Counted from the stretch's first letter, positions 17,001 to 26,705 are shown. The stretch is 64,000 nucleotides of DNA from an uncultured Prevotellaceae bacterium (GCA_902761605.1 CACWLC010000014.1:23416-87415); one strand, 5' to 3'. The notes: generated from the letters alone by a model not told the origin. Made by a program: numbers and translations.

Positions 17001-18226
17001 ACTTTCCGTTTTTTATAGCGAGGAGATATCTATTCTCTAAGAAATCGACGAATGCCATCAATATCATCAGCGGCATATCGGTGATTGGTGTGGCTGTGGC
17101 TACGATGGCACTCGTGGTGACACTGAGTGTGTTTAATGGTTTCCACGACCTCGTGGCATCGTTCTTTACGACCTTCGACCCACAGCTGAAGGTGACTCCC
17201 GTGATGGGAAAGACAGTGGCTGCCGACGACCCGATACTTACTAAGATAAAACAGTTGCCAGAGGTTGACGTGGCCACAGAGAGTGTTGAAGACCAGGCAC
17301 TTGTGATCTATCGTGGCCGACAGGCCATGGTGACGGTGAAAGGCGTGGAGGATAACTTCGACCAACTCACACATATCAAGGAGATACTCCTCGGCGATGG
17401 AGAATATGAGCTGCATGCGGCCGACATGTTCTACGGTATCCCAGGCATCCGCCTCGCAGAGCAGCTGGGAACAGGATATCTGTATGAAGAGCCCCTGAAG
17501 GTGTATGCCCCCCGCAGAGAGGGACAGTTGAACATGGCCAATCCCATGGACGGACTGGTAGAAGACGAGCTCTTCTCACCGGGAGTAATCTTCCAGGTGT
17601 CGCAGTCGAAATACGACAAGAACTATATCCTTACCAGCATCGACTTCGCCCGTCGTATCTTTGAACAACAAGGCATGATATCAGCCCTCGAGCTGAGACT
17701 CAAGCCAGGAAGCAATTTCGAGCGTGTAAAGTCGGAGATAAAAGATATTGCAGGCGACAAATACTATGTGAAGGACCGTTTTGAACAACAGGACGACACC
17801 TTTAAGATCATGAAGATAGAGAAGCTTATGGCCTATATCTTCCTGACATTCATACTGATGATAGCCTGTTTCAACATCATCGGATCGCTCTCGATGCTTA
17901 TCATCGACAAAAAAGACGACGTGGTGACATTACGCAACCTCGGAGCATCAGACAAGCAGATAGTACGCATCTTCCTCTTCGAAGGCCGAATGATATCGGC
18001 TATCGGTGCTGTGCTGGGTATCATCTTAGGACTGGCACTATGCTGGGCTCAGCAGACTTTCGGTCTGGTGAAACTCGGTTCGTCGAGTGCATCATTCGTG
18101 GTAAATGCCTATCCCGTAAGCGTGCATCCGGAAGATGTCATACTGATTTTTATTACCGTGCTGGTGGTAGGATTCCTCTCAGTGTGGTATCCCGTACGTT
18201 ATTTCGCCAAACGACTCCTGAACTAA
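16997..18226 (+). CDS. ABC transporter permease, FtsX/LolC-LolE type
   Basis: A 409-residue inner-membrane protein with a GTG start overlapping the rbfA stop. The topology is that of the LolC/LolE/MacB permeases: one membrane span at 20-45 (INIISGISVIGVAVATMALV), a periplasmic domain of about 220 residues, then three spans from about 275 (FLTFILMIACFNIIGSLSML, and two near the C-terminus). Such proteins extract lipoproteins from the inner membrane together with an ATPase; no ATPase gene is next to it. Lipoprotein export is the best guess, not proven. Confidence 0.85.
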   Translation: MNFPFFIARRYLFSKKSTNAINIISGISVIGVAVATMALVVTLSVFNGFHDLVASFFTTFDPQLKVTPVMGKTVAADDPILTKIKQLPEVDVATESVEDQALVIYRGRQAMVTVKGVEDNFDQLTHIKEILLGDGEYELHAADMFYGIPGIRLAEQLGTGYLYEEPLKVYAPRREGQLNMANPMDGLVEDELFSPGVIFQVSQSKYDKNYILTSIDFARRIFEQQGMISALELRLKPGSNFERVKSEIKDIAGDKYYVKDRFEQQDDTFKIMKIEKLMAYIFLTFILMIACFNIIGSLSMLIIDKKDDVVTLRNLGASDKQIVRIFLFEGRMISAIGAVLGIILGLALCWAQQTFGLVKLGSSSASFVVNAYPVSVHPEDVILIFITVLVVGFLSVWYPVRYFAKRLLN

Positions 18227-18235
18227 AGAGCTATC

Positions 18236-19132
18236 ATGGAGAAAGACATAGTAAAAGGCTATGTGCGCTATCTGAAGTTGCAGAGAGGAATGTCGGGCAA
18301 CACCCTCGACGCCTATCAGCGTGATCTCAGGAAACTGCTCGACTATCTGGAGCACGAGAACAAAAACGTGCGTGAGGTGGAGCTTGAAGACCTTGAACAT
18401 TTCTCTGCCGGCTTGCACGATATAGGTATTGGAGCCAGGAGTCAGTGTAGGATTCTCAGTGGGGTGAGGAGCTTCTTCCGCTTCCTGCAACTCGACGGCT
18501 TTCGTGATGATGATCCCACAGAACTTTTGGAGTCGTCACAGATAGGCGACCACCTGCCTGAGGTGCTCTCACTGGAGGAGGTTGACAGACTTGAGGCAAG
18601 CATAGACCTATCGAAATGGGAAGGCCACAGGAACAGGGCCATAATAGAGGTGCTTTTCTCCTGCGGACTACGAGTGAGCGAGTTGGTAAACCTAAAGCTT
18701 TCAGACCTTTATATCGAAGAAGAGTTCGTGAAGGTGCTTGGCAAAGGATCGAAGGAGCGCCTTGTGCCTATCTCCAAGAAAGCCATAAGGGAACTGGACT
18801 TCTGGTTTGATGACAGAAGTCACATGAACATCAAGCCTGGCGAGGAAGACTACGTGTTTCTTAACCGCCGGGGAGCACATCTCACACGTACTATGATACT
18901 CATCATGATAAAGCATCAGGCTGAGGTGGCCGGTATACAGAAGACAATATCCCCCCATACCCTGCGTCACTCTTTCGCTACGGCACTGTTGGAAGGAGGG
19001 GCTGACCTGAGGGTGATACAGGCACTTCTGGGACATGAGAGCATTGGCACCACGGAGATATACACACATATCGACACTTCGATGCTACGTCAGGAGATAC
19101 TCGAGCATCATCCGAGGAATATGAAAAGGTAA
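18236..19132 (+). CDS. xerD: Tyrosine recombinase XerD
   Basis: Resolves chromosome dimers at dif together with XerC. It has 298 residues, the normal Xer length. The N-terminal SAM-like domain covers about 1-85. The catalytic set is complete: Arg146 (CGLRVSEL), Lys170 (GKGSKER), His241 and Arg244 (HTLRHSFA), His267 (LGHESIGTTEIYTHI) and nucleophile Tyr276. The core-genome context (rbfA, permease, metK) indicates the housekeeping recombinase and not an element integrase. Confidence 0.93.
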   Translation: MEKDIVKGYVRYLKLQRGMSGNTLDAYQRDLRKLLDYLEHENKNVREVELEDLEHFSAGLHDIGIGARSQCRILSGVRSFFRFLQLDGFRDDDPTELLESSQIGDHLPEVLSLEEVDRLEASIDLSKWEGHRNRAIIEVLFSCGLRVSELVNLKLSDLYIEEEFVKVLGKGSKERLVPISKKAIRELDFWFDDRSHMNIKPGEEDYVFLNRRGAHLTRTMILIMIKHQAEVAGIQKTISPHTLRHSFATALLEGGADLRVIQALLGHESIGTTEIYTHIDTSMLRQEILEHHPRNMKR

Positions 19133-19134
19133 AT

Positions 19135-19162
19135 TTTTCACTTTTCACTCTTCACTCTACAC
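19135..19162 (+). repeat. 7-bp tandem repeat between xerD and metK
   Basis: Units TTTTCAC, TTTTCAC, TCTTCAC, TCTACAC start 2 bp after the xerD stop and end 10 bp before the metK -7 box. Confidence 0.8.
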
Positions 19163-19171
19163 TTTTTTTTG

Positions 19172-19180
19172 TACCTTTGC
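19172..19180 (+). promoter_or_regulatory. -7 element (TACCTTTGC) for metK
   Basis: TACCTTTGC ends 26 bp before the metK ATG. Upstream of it is the repeat array and no clear -33 TTTG. No SAM riboswitch fold was apparent in the short leader. Confidence 0.6.
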
Positions 19181-19206
19181 ACCCGAAATCATAAAATACA
19201 TCATAA

Positions 19207-20463
19207 ATGAGTTATCTATTTTCATCAGAATCTGTATCAGAAGGCCATCCAGACAAGGTTGCCGATCAGATATCAGACGCAATATTAGATCAGTTCCTGG
19301 CATACGACGACAAGGCCCGATGCGCCATCGAGTCGTTTGTTACAACAGGACAGGTTGTTATCATGGGAGAGGTACGCAGTGAGGTATATATCGACCTGCA
19401 GACCATCGCACGTAACACCATCAAACGCATAGGATATACCAAGGCAGAATACCAGTTTGACGGTAATTCATGCGGTATCCTCACAGCTATTCATGAACAG
19501 AGCGGCGACATCAACCAAGGTGTGGACCGCGAGGATGAAGAAGAGCAGGGAGCCGGCGATCAGGGTATGATGTTCGGCTATGCCACCACCGAGACAGAGA
19601 GCTACATGCCCGTAAGCCTCGACCTGGCGCATCTCATCATGCGTACACTTGCCGATATCCGCAAGGAGGGTAAGGTGATGACATATCTGCGTCCTGATGC
19701 AAAGAGTCAGGTTACAGTACAATATAGCGACGAAGGTATTCCTGAGCGCATTGACACCATCGTAGTATCAACGCAGCACGATGAGTTTGACGAAGACAAG
19801 AAGATGCTTGCAAAGATAAAGGAAGATGTGATAAATATCCTTATCCCAAGAGTGAAGGAACAGATTCACTCTGAGAAGGTGCTCGCACTCTTCGGTCAGG
19901 ACATCAAGTACTATGTCAATCCTACGGGTAAGTTCGTTATCGGAGGTCCTCATGGCGATACGGGGCTTACAGGTCGTAAGATCATCGTTGACACCTACGG
20001 TGGCAAGGGAGCCCACGGAGGAGGTGCCTTCTCTGGTAAGGACTCTTCTAAGGTTGACCGCAGCGCAGCCTACGCAGCACGTCATATCGCAAAGAACATG
20101 GTAGCAGCAGGAGTTGCCGACGAGATGCTCGTACAGGTAAGCTATGCCATCGGTGTGGCAAAGCCGATGAATATCTACGTCAACACCTATGGCCGCAGTA
20201 ATGTTAAGATGAGTGACGGTGAGATTGCTAAGAAGATTGAGAAGCTCTTCGACCTGCGTCCGAAGGCTATTGAGCGCACCTTGAAGCTCCGTCAGCCAAT
20301 GTACAGTGAGACAGCTGCCTACGGACATATGGGCCGTAATCCTGAGATAAAGAAGAAGACATTCACAAGTCACTATCACGAGACAAAGACCATCGACGTG
20401 GAGCTGTTCACATGGGAGAAACTCGACCGTGTGGATGATATCCGCAAGGAGTTCGGACTTTAA
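19207..20463 (+). CDS. metK: S-adenosylmethionine synthetase
   Basis: Methionine plus ATP gives SAM. It has 418 residues, about 30 longer than the E. coli enzyme, as is usual in Bacteroidota. It starts [20 protein letters not shown] (ATP-binding His and metal Asp), has the hexapeptide-type signature [12 protein letters not shown] and the P-loop-like [16 protein letters not shown], and ends with a lysine-rich segment. It is separated by 6 bp from the DUF4271 gene. Confidence 0.97.
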   Translation: MSYLFSSESVSEGHPDKVADQISDAILDQFLAYDDKARCAIESFVTTGQVVIMGEVRSEVYIDLQTIARNTIKRIGYTKAEYQFDGNSCGILTAIHEQSGDINQGVDREDEEEQGAGDQGMMFGYATTETESYMPVSLDLAHLIMRTLADIRKEGKVMTYLRPDAKSQVTVQYSDEGIPERIDTIVVSTQHDEFDEDKKMLAKIKEDVINILIPRVKEQIHSEKVLALFGQDIKYYVNPTGKFVIGGPHGDTGLTGRKIIVDTYGGKGAHGGGAFSGKDSSKVDRSAAYAARHIAKNMVAAGVADEMLVQVSYAIGVAKPMNIYVNTYGRSNVKMSDGEIAKKIEKLFDLRPKAIERTLKLRQPMYSETAAYGHMGRNPEIKKKTFTSHYHETKTIDVELFTWEKLDRVDDIRKEFGL

Positions 20464-20469
20464 TCTTTT

Positions 20470-21492
20470 ATGCTCTTACAAGACAGTATCCATACTGAAA
20501 CCATAGTAGCTCCGGATCTTCCCGACCTGATGGAGCATATACCTACAAGACCGCAGACACCATATCAGGTGCTGCGGTTATTGCCTAAGGATGCCACCCC
20601 TGCCCAGCAGGACTCTGCCATCCAGGCATGGTTTCAGCCTGGAGAGATACACTACAGCAGCCAGCCCGACACACTGCACCTGCCAGGACACGACATCGGA
20701 CGCAGCCTGAAGGATGTGAACCTGCCACAGTATTACCGGCAGAATTTCTTCTCTGAGAATTCGATGTATCACCCTGAACTCGACAGCGAGCGCTTCGGCA
20801 TGGCAGGCGACCCTATACCCTACTCCACACAAAACGACAATATCATCACATCGCTGTTATTGCTATCGTTCGTCATCACGATGATAGCTTTTTCCATCAC
20901 CAGGAACCTGCTTATCCGTCAGGCTAAGGACTTCTTTAATGTGATTAAGGCTGATCATGATTTGAGTGAAACGTCGATAGAGATAAGATCTCAGATATTC
21001 TTTGTAGCACAGACATGCTTACTTTGGTCTCTCCTGTATTTCTTCTACACAAAAAAGTATGTGGCAAACTCATTTATACTTTCCGACGAATACTTGTTGG
21101 TGGCAATATTCTTCGGGGTCTTTTTCGGATTCTATGTGTTGAGGAATATTGTATACACAATGGTAAATTATGTATTCTTCGACGGTAAAAGAAACATACG
21201 TTTTCTGCGCACCCACTTATTCATCGACTCATGCGAAGGCCTGCTTTTATACCCAATAGTGGCACTACTGACTTTCTTCGACATAAGTGCCATAAGTGTG
21301 GTCTATTACACCATTTTTGTATTAGTTTTAGTTAAAATCCTTACTTTTTATAGGTGTTCCATCATCTTTTTCAGGCAAAATGCACTTTATTTCCAGATTA
21401 TTTTGTACTTTTGCACCCTCGAAATCGTACCGTTGATAGCTCTTTGGGGCGGACTCTCGGTGATTGTGAACGCATTGAAAATAAATTTTTAA
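20470..21492 (+). CDS. DUF4271 integral membrane protein
   Basis: 340 residues. The first 130 are soluble and proline-rich (with PGHDIGRSLKDVNLPQYYRQNFF), and then about seven membrane spans follow (starting at NIITSLLLLSFVITMIAF and ending at the C-terminus). It is recognised by its layout and its constant position before hemD in Bacteroidota. The function is not known to me. Its 3' end holds a possible promoter for hemD. Confidence 0.8.
   Translation: MLLQDSIHTETIVAPDLPDLMEHIPTRPQTPYQVLRLLPKDATPAQQDSAIQAWFQPGEIHYSSQPDTLHLPGHDIGRSLKDVNLPQYYRQNFFSENSMYHPELDSERFGMAGDPIPYSTQNDNIITSLLLLSFVITMIAFSITRNLLIRQAKDFFNVIKADHDLSETSIEIRSQIFFVAQTCLLWSLLYFFYTKKYVANSFILSDEYLLVAIFFGVFFGFYVLRNIVYTMVNYVFFDGKRNIRFLRTHLFIDSCEGLLLYPIVALLTFFDISAISVVYYTIFVLVLVKILTFYRCSIIFFRQNALYFQIILYFCTLEIVPLIALWGGLSVIVNALKINF
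21406..21414 (+). promoter_or_regulatory. Possible internal promoter for hemD (TACTTTTGC)
   Basis: A TACTTTTGC box lies in the last 90 bp of the DUF4271 gene, 88 bp before hemD. It has no clear -33 partner and could be chance codon use. Confidence 0.3.
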
Positions 21493-21501
21493 GACACTGA
21501 A

Positions 21502-22251
21502 ATGATAAAGAAGATTTTGGTTTCGCAACCTAAGCCAACCAGTGAGAAGTCTCCGTACTTCGACATTGCTGAGAAATTTGATGTTGAACTGGTGTTCCGC
21601 CCATTTATCAAGGTTGAGGGTATCACTTCTAAGGAATTCCGTGCTCAGAAGGTCAGTATTCTTGACTACACAGCTGTCGTATTCACTTCACGTCATGCTA
21701 TCGACCATTTCTTCACAATGGCCAAGGAACTGCGCGTAAACATCCCAGAGGACATGAAATACTTCTGTGTCACTGAGACTATCGCTCTGTACATACAGAA
21801 ATATGTTCAGTATCGCAAGCGTAAGATATTCTTCGGCGAGACAGGCAAGATCGAAGATCTCATCCCTGCAATGGTGAAGCACAAGACAGAGAAATATCTT
21901 GTTCCTATGAGCGATGTACACAACAACAGTCTGTCGCTGCTCCTCGACTCAAAGAAGCTTAACCATACTGAGTGTGTGATGTACAAGACCGTAAGCAACG
22001 ATTTCACAGAAGAAGAGGTGAAGAACTTCGACTATGACATGCTGATATTCTTCAGTCCATCGGGAATTGAGTCGCTCACCAAGAATTTCCCCGACTTCAA
22101 GCAGGGTAAGATTGCCATCGCCACCTTCGGTCCTACCACAGCCAAGGCTGCCAAAGATGCCGGACTCCGTCTTGACATCGAAGCCCCATCAGAGAAATAT
22201 CCCTCGATGACAGGTGCCCTGCTGCACTATCTGATAGAAAAGCAAGGTTAA
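21502..22251 (+). CDS. hemD: Uroporphyrinogen-III synthase family protein
   Basis: 249 residues with the two-domain layout of HemD: VFRPFIKVEGI near the N-terminus, VFTSRHAIDHFF in the first domain, and MLIFFSPSGIESL with IATFGPTTAKAAKDAGL in the second. The family cyclises hydroxymethylbilane in tetrapyrrole synthesis. No other haem-synthesis gene is in the window. In Bacteroidales that lack the pathway the same gene persists, so a different role is possible. It sits in the conserved order DUF4271-hemD-rnpA-yidD-tyrS. Confidence 0.8.
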   Translation: MIKKILVSQPKPTSEKSPYFDIAEKFDVELVFRPFIKVEGITSKEFRAQKVSILDYTAVVFTSRHAIDHFFTMAKELRVNIPEDMKYFCVTETIALYIQKYVQYRKRKIFFGETGKIEDLIPAMVKHKTEKYLVPMSDVHNNSLSLLLDSKKLNHTECVMYKTVSNDFTEEEVKNFDYDMLIFFSPSGIESLTKNFPDFKQGKIAIATFGPTTAKAAKDAGLRLDIEAPSEKYPSMTGALLHYLIEKQG

Positions 22252-22270
22252 TTACACCTTATTATATATA

Positions 22271-22666
22271 ATGACGGGTCTCGCGTCTGCCACTTTCAGC
22301 AAGAAAGAGCACATCGTCAGCCAGAAACTGATAGAACAGCTCTTCAGCAAAGGCAACAGTCACTCCACCTCTGCCTTTCCCCTGAGGATTGTGTATATGG
22401 AAAAAGACCGAGAGGAAAGCGAGGAGCCCGTAATGGTAATGGTAAGCGTGTCGAAGCGGCATTTCAAAAGAGCCGTGAAGCGCAACAGAGTGAAGCGTCA
22501 GATACGAGAGGCATATCGCCACCATAAGACTATTCTTACAGAGAAAATCGCTGAAGGTAAGCAGTTGGCAGTAGCGTTTATCTGGCTTTCTGACGAACTC
22601 TGCGAAAGCACTCAGGTGGAAAGGAGCGTAAAGCATCTTCTGGGAAAAGTGGCAGAGAGAGTATGA
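22271..22666 (+). CDS. rnpA: Ribonuclease P protein component
   Basis: The protein subunit that helps the RNase P RNA cut tRNA 5' leaders. It has 131 residues. The RNA-binding signature [17 protein letters not shown] lies near 73-89, preceded by the central-cleft strand [13 protein letters not shown]. The 3' end overlaps yidD by 4 bp (ATGA), the usual rnpA-yidD pairing. Confidence 0.93.
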   Translation: MTGLASATFSKKEHIVSQKLIEQLFSKGNSHSTSAFPLRIVYMEKDREESEEPVMVMVSVSKRHFKRAVKRNRVKRQIREAYRHHKTILTEKIAEGKQLAVAFIWLSDELCESTQVERSVKHLLGKVAERV

Positions 22667-22914
22667 ATATCATAAGACTCATCATCAGGAGCATCTCGAA
22701 AGCGATATCGTTTCTGCTCTGTATCCCGATAGTTTTCTACCAGACCTGCATATCACGCTTTACCCCACCATCGTGCAGATTTACTCCCACATGCAGCGAG
22801 TATGCCAAGCAGGCGATTAAGAAGCACGGTCCGATAAAGGGACTCTATCTTGCAGTATGGCGGATATTAAGATGCAACCCCTGGGGTGGTTCCGGCTATG
22901 ACCCGGTACCGTAA
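22663..22914 (+). CDS. yidD: Membrane protein insertion efficiency factor YidD
   Basis: 83 residues. The family core is [19 protein letters not shown], preceded by PPS and followed by [15 protein letters not shown]. One amphipathic/hydrophobic N-terminal segment (about 10-27) attaches it to the inner membrane, where it assists YidC-dependent insertion. It overlaps rnpA. Confidence 0.94.
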   Translation: MNIIRLIIRSISKAISFLLCIPIVFYQTCISRFTPPSCRFTPTCSEYAKQAIKKHGPIKGLYLAVWRILRCNPWGGSGYDPVP

Positions 22915-22916
22915 GG

Positions 22917-22944
22917 AAATAAAAAATAAGAAAATAAAAAATAA
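22917..22944 (+). repeat. A-rich 7-bp repeat between yidD and tyrS
   Basis: Units AAATAAA, AAATAAG, AAAATAA, AAAATAA fill the gap from 3 bp after the yidD stop to just before the tyrS start. Confidence 0.6.
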
Positions 22945-22956
22945 AAGATATTGGGC

Positions 22957-24198
22957 ATGAAGAATTTTGTTGAAGAACTGAAATGGCGCGGCATGCTGGC
23001 ACAGATGATGCCTGGCACAGAAGAGCTGCTCCAGAAAGAAATGGTAACAGCCTATATGATGCTACGTCACCTGCAGCGTTGTGGACACAGACCTGTCATC
23101 CTCGTAGGCGGTGCCACAGGTATGATCGGCGACCCCTCAGGCAAGAGCCAGGAGCGCAACCTTCTCAACAATGAGACACTCTATCACAATCAGGAGTGTA
23201 TTAAGAAACAAGTGGCAAAATTCCTCGACTTCGAGTCGAAGGAGGCCAATGCCGCACTGATGGTTAACAACTACGACTGGATGAAAGACTTCACCTTCCT
23301 TGATTTCGCACGTGAGGTTGGTAAGCACATCACGGTGAACTATATGATGGCCAAGGAGTCTGTTCAGCAGCGCCTGAACGGTACCGCCCGCGATGGTCTG
23401 TCATTCACTGAGTTCACATACCAGCTCCTTCAGGGTTACGACTTCCTCTATCTCTACCAGCACTATGGTGTTAAGCTGCAGCTTGGCGGTAACGACCAGT
23501 GGGGTAACATGACTACTGGTACAGAGCTTATCCGCCGTACCCTCGGCAATGAGGTAGAGACATTCGCACTGACATGTCCTCTTATCACCAAGAGCGACGG
23601 TAAGAAGTTCGGTAAGACTGAGAGTGGCAACATCTGGCTCGACCGCAACCGTACTACTCCATATCGTTTCTATCAGTTCTGGCTGAATGTATCCGACGAT
23701 GATGCAGAGCGTTATATCAAGATCTTCACATCACTCGACAAGGAGACCATCGATGCACTCGTAGAGGAGCACAAGCAGGATCCTGGCCGTCGTATCCTTC
23801 AGAAGCGTCTTGCTGAGGAGGTAACAGTGATGGTACACTCTAAGGAAGATCTCGACATGGCCATAGAGGCCAGCAACATCCTCTTCGGTAAGTCTACCAA
23901 GGAGGCACTTGAGAAGCTCGACGAACAGACCTTCCTTGATGTATTCGACGGTGTGGAGAAGCATGAGATCTCAAGAGATCAGTTAGGTCAGCCTGCAATC
24001 GAACTGTTCACCACAGTAGCTCCAGTATTCCCTTCAAAGGGTGAGATGCGTAAGATGGTGCAGGGCGGAGGTGTTTCCCTGAACAAGGAAAAGCTCACTG
24101 ACCAGAATCGCGAAATCACTGCTGATGATCTCATCGACGGTAAGTATCTACTGGCTCAGAAAGGCAAGAAGAACTACTATCTTCTGATAGTAAAATAA
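22957..24198 (+). CDS. tyrS: Tyrosyl-tRNA synthetase
   Basis: Charges tRNA-Tyr. It has 413 residues from the ATG at 22957; a TTG two codons earlier is possible but less likely. Class I Rossmann signature: [17 protein letters not shown] (HIGH region) near 50-66 and the tyrosine pocket [18 protein letters not shown] near 178-195. The KMSKS-like loop is [11 protein letters not shown]-terminal S4 RNA-binding domain covers about 350-413. Confidence 0.96.
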   Translation: MKNFVEELKWRGMLAQMMPGTEELLQKEMVTAYMMLRHLQRCGHRPVILVGGATGMIGDPSGKSQERNLLNNETLYHNQECIKKQVAKFLDFESKEANAALMVNNYDWMKDFTFLDFAREVGKHITVNYMMAKESVQQRLNGTARDGLSFTEFTYQLLQGYDFLYLYQHYGVKLQLGGNDQWGNMTTGTELIRRTLGNEVETFALTCPLITKSDGKKFGKTESGNIWLDRNRTTPYRFYQFWLNVSDDDAERYIKIFTSLDKETIDALVEEHKQDPGRRILQKRLAEEVTVMVHSKEDLDMAIEASNILFGKSTKEALEKLDEQTFLDVFDGVEKHEISRDQLGQPAIELFTTVAPVFPSKGEMRKMVQGGGVSLNKEKLTDQNREITADDLIDGKYLLAQKGKKNYYLLIVK

Positions 24199-24214
24199 GA
24201 TAAGTTAGTAAAAA

Positions 24215-24247
24215 TTTGGCTGTTTGCCGGATTTTTACTAACTTTGC
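24215..24247 (+). promoter_or_regulatory. Promoter of tRNA-Gln
   Basis: TTTG (24215-24218), a 20-bp spacer and TAACTTTGC (24239-24247), 8 bp before the mature tRNA 5' end. It is a full consensus match. Confidence 0.8.
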
Positions 24248-24255
24248 ACCCGCAT

Positions 24256-24326
24256 TGGACGATGGTGTAATGGTAACACTACAGGTTTTGGTTCTGTCAT
24301 TCCCGGTTCGAATCCGAGTCGTCCAA
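24256..24326 (+). tRNA. tRNA-Gln (anticodon UUG)
   Basis: Acceptor arm TGGACGA (24256-24262) pairs with TCGTCCA (24319-24325), discriminator A24326. The anticodon arm ACAGG/TCTGT (last pair G-U) holds loop TTTTGGT with anticodon TTG, and the T-arm has GGTTCGAATC. CCA is not encoded. The next gene begins only 31 bp downstream with no promoter or terminator between. Confidence 0.95.
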
Positions 24327-24357
24327 CTCTAAAACAACTTCTAAAAACAAACGAATT

Positions 24358-25158
24358 ATGGCAAATCTTTTTTCATTGGAAGGTAAGAACGCTTGGATTA
24401 CAGGAGCATCTTACGGAATCGGTTTCAACATTGCGAAGGCATTTGTAGCCGCAGGTATCAAAACCATTATCTTCAACGACATCAACGAGCCAGCTCTCGA
24501 GCGTGGTCTTGCCAACTATAAGGAGGCAGGCATCGAGAACGTGAAGGGTTATGTTTGTGACGTAACAGACGAGAACGCTGTAAAGGCTCTCGTAGAGAAG
24601 ATCCACGCTGAGGTAGGTCAGATTGACATCCTGGTAAACAACGCAGGTATCATCAAGCGTATTCCTATGCATGAGATGAAGCGTGCTGAGTTCCAGCAGG
24701 TGATCGATGTAGACCTCGTTGCTCCTTACATCTGTTCAGCAGCCGTAGTGCCTGAGATGATGGAGCGCCGTGAGGGTAAGATCATCAATATCTGTTCTAT
24801 GATGTCTGAGTTGGGTCGTGAGACAGTATCTGCCTATGCAGCTGCTAAGGGCGGTCTGAAGATGCTCACACGTAACATCTGCTCTGAGTATGGTGGGTAC
24901 AACATCCAGTGTAACGGTATTGGCCCGGGCTATATCGCTACTCCACAGACAGCACCTCTCCGTGAGCGTCAGCCAGACGGAAGCCGTCATCCATTCGACA
25001 GCTTTATCTGTGCCAAGACACCTGCCGGACGTTGGCTCGATCCTTCTGAGCTCGGCGGTCCTGCTGTGTTCCTCGCTTCACATGCTTCTGACGCAGTTAA
25101 TGGACATGTGCTCTATGTCGACGGAGGTATCCTCGCATACATCGGCAAGCAGCCCTAA
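24358..25158 (+). CDS. SDR family oxidoreductase, gluconate 5-dehydrogenase type
   Basis: A 266-residue NAD(P)-dependent classical short-chain dehydrogenase. The nucleotide motif is TGASYGIG (17-24), the NNAG motif is in DILVNNAGI and the catalytic Ser is in NICSMMSE. The active-site Tyr-x3-Lys is in SAYAAAKGG and the substrate/cofactor loop in GPGYIATPQT. It is close to the gluconate-5-dehydrogenase/KduD group of sugar-acid enzymes (5-keto-gluconate or 2-keto-3-deoxygluconate chemistry). No partner genes adjoin it. It appears to be expressed from the tRNA-Gln promoter, which is odd for a metabolic gene. Confidence 0.88.
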   Translation: MANLFSLEGKNAWITGASYGIGFNIAKAFVAAGIKTIIFNDINEPALERGLANYKEAGIENVKGYVCDVTDENAVKALVEKIHAEVGQIDILVNNAGIIKRIPMHEMKRAEFQQVIDVDLVAPYICSAAVVPEMMERREGKIINICSMMSELGRETVSAYAAAKGGLKMLTRNICSEYGGYNIQCNGIGPGYIATPQTAPLRERQPDGSRHPFDSFICAKTPAGRWLDPSELGGPAVFLASHASDAVNGHVLYVDGGILAYIGKQP

Positions 25159-25185
25159 GTATCTTCTGAATAAGAGACAAATAAA

Positions 25186-25219
25186 AAGGGGGTCCGAAAG
25201 GATCCCCTTAAATTTTTCT
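25186..25219. terminator. Bidirectional terminator between the SDR gene and hup
   Basis: AAGGGGGTCC pairs with GGATCCCCTT (one G-U) around a GAAA tetraloop. T-rich stretches lie on both sides, so it can end both convergent genes. Confidence 0.8.
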
Positions 25220-25233
25220 TTACAATTCAAAGA

Positions 25234-25503
25234 TTAGAGAGCGTCAGCGAGCTCAGCACCAGCCTTGAACTTTGCAACCTTCTTAGCAGCAATCTTAATC
25301 TTCTCCTTTGTAGCTGGGTTGATACCCTCACGAGCTGGACGCTCGTTAACACTGAATGTACCAAAACCTACGAGCTGAACCTTGTCACCTGCTACGAGAG
25401 CATCCTTAATAGCTGCAACTGTTGCATCGAGAGCCTTCTTTGCGTCTGCCTTAGAGATACCAGCACCTGCTGCGATCTTCTCTACCAATTCTGTTTTGTT
25501 CAT
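25234..25503 (-). CDS. hup: HU family DNA-binding protein
   Basis: An 89-residue histone-like DNA-bending protein. The helical dimerisation half is [26 protein letters not shown]. The signature [25 protein letters not shown] forms the DNA-binding arm, with Pro at the arm tip. Base composition and codon use are typical of highly expressed genes. It has a leader of about 50 nt from the promoter at 25564. Confidence 0.95.
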   Translation of the reverse strand: MNKTELVEKIAAGAGISKADAKKALDATVAAIKDALVAGDKVQLVGFGTFSVNERPAREGINPATKEKIKIAAKKVAKFKAGAELADAL

Positions 25504-25563
25504 AATGTTGTTAATTTAAAAAGTATTTAATGAGTAAAAATTATAATTGTTATTGAAATCTTT

Positions 25564-25572
25564 GCAAATATA
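25564..25572 (-). promoter_or_regulatory. -7 element (TATATTTGC) for hup
   Basis: The minus strand reads TATATTTGC 61 bp before the hup start. A degenerate -33 (GTTG) lies 20 bp upstream. Confidence 0.55.
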
Positions 25573-25677
25573 GTACAATCCATTTAAAAAAACAACAAAA
25601 AATCAGAAAAAATCACTTTTTTAATGAAAAATAGTTGTAAAACCCATTCTTTTGGGCTAGAAAAGAGATAATTTTCG

Positions 25678-25686
25678 TAATTTTGC
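25678..25686 (+). promoter_or_regulatory. -7 element (TAATTTTGC) for the rhomboid-EEP operon
   Basis: TAATTTTGC is preceded at 23 bp by TTTG (25651-25654), a slightly long spacer. A small hairpin (GCCC-GAAAAA-GGGC) follows in the leader of about 60 nt. Confidence 0.55.
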
Positions 25687-25754
25687 GCCCAGATAAGTAA
25701 AAAAGCCCGAAAAAGGGCAGATAGTATATAGTATATTTTAAATAGTAAAATAGA

Positions 25755-26705
25755 ATGATGTTTCGTATTCCCACTATAACGAAAAATCTGTTGATTATCA
25801 ACGGCATTGCATTCCTGGCGACATTAGTTCTCCAGATGCGAGGAATCGACTTGGCAGATATTGGAGGTCTCCATTTTTTCATGGCAGACAATTTCCATCT
25901 TTACCAATTTATTTCATATCTTTTCCTTCACGCAAATTTCATGCATATTCTTTCAAACATGTTCGGATTGTGGATGTTCGGCTGTGTAATTGAAAATGTG
26001 TGGGGACCGAAGAAATTCCTTTTTTATTACATTACTTGTGGAATCGGTGCAGGATTATTACAGGAGATAGCCCAGTTTGGCCAGTTCTATTATACTATCG
26101 CAGAACAGGCTCCAGGCATCGGATTTGGCGAGCTCATCACTGTAGGACATCAGCTGAGCCATCAGCTTAATGCATGGACCACCATCGGTGCTTCAGGTGC
26201 TGTATATGCCGTCATTCTGGCCTTTGGTATGACCTTCCCCAACGAGCGATTATTTATCATACCCTTCCCCTTCCCTATCAAGGCGAAGTGGTTTGTCTTG
26301 GGATATGTAGCCATCGAGTTTTTCTCTGCCCTTGGCACTTCTGGCGATGGTGTGGCCCACACAGCCCATCTGGGAGGCATGCTCTTCGGATTCCTGATGA
26401 TACATTATTGGAACAAGCATCCCAACTCGGGTTTTGATCGTAGCCGCGGACAGCAGTTCTTCGAGAATCTCAAACGTAGCTTCGACCAGCGTCAACACAA
26501 CAACAGCAGCCAGAGCAGTCAGCGCAGGAATCCTAACATGCATGTAGAACAGGGAGGTTCCAAGGAAGCCGACATGGAATATAATGCCCGTAAGCGAGCT
26601 AACCAGGCTGAGATTGACGCTATCCTCGACAAGATCCGCAAGAGTGGCTACGACAGTCTGACAAAGGAAGAGAAACAGAAACTCTTTGAAGCCAGTAAGC
26701 AATGA
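25755..26705 (+). CDS. Rhomboid family intramembrane serine protease
   Basis: 316 residues with six or seven membrane spans in the first 220. The active site is GASG (Ser147) plus a histidine in VAHTAHLGGM (His202 or His205). The helix-1/2 motif HANFMHILSNM, which normally carries the oxyanion-hole residues, is also present. A cytosolic tail (about 225-316) is rich in Gln, Asn and Ser and ends in a charged helix, as in the Bacteroidota group with a C-terminal DUF6576-like segment. The substrate is unknown. It overlaps the next gene by ATGA (26702-26705). Confidence 0.93.
   Translation: MMFRIPTITKNLLIINGIAFLATLVLQMRGIDLADIGGLHFFMADNFHLYQFISYLFLHANFMHILSNMFGLWMFGCVIENVWGPKKFLFYYITCGIGAGLLQEIAQFGQFYYTIAEQAPGIGFGELITVGHQLSHQLNAWTTIGASGAVYAVILAFGMTFPNERLFIIPFPFPIKAKWFVLGYVAIEFFSALGTSGDGVAHTAHLGGMLFGFLMIHYWNKHPNSGFDRSRGQQFFENLKRSFDQRQHNNSSQSSQRRNPNMHVEQGGSKEADMEYNARKRANQAEIDAILDKIRKSGYDSLTKEEKQKLFEASKQ

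Noticed and set aside
18236-19132. xerD as an integrase of a mobile element
   Set aside because: Housekeeping length, all catalytic residues of XerD, core-gene neighbours and no attachment repeats nearby.
19133-19206. SAM riboswitch before metK
   Set aside because: The leader is only about 20 nt after the predicted transcription start, and the DNA before it is a simple repeat.
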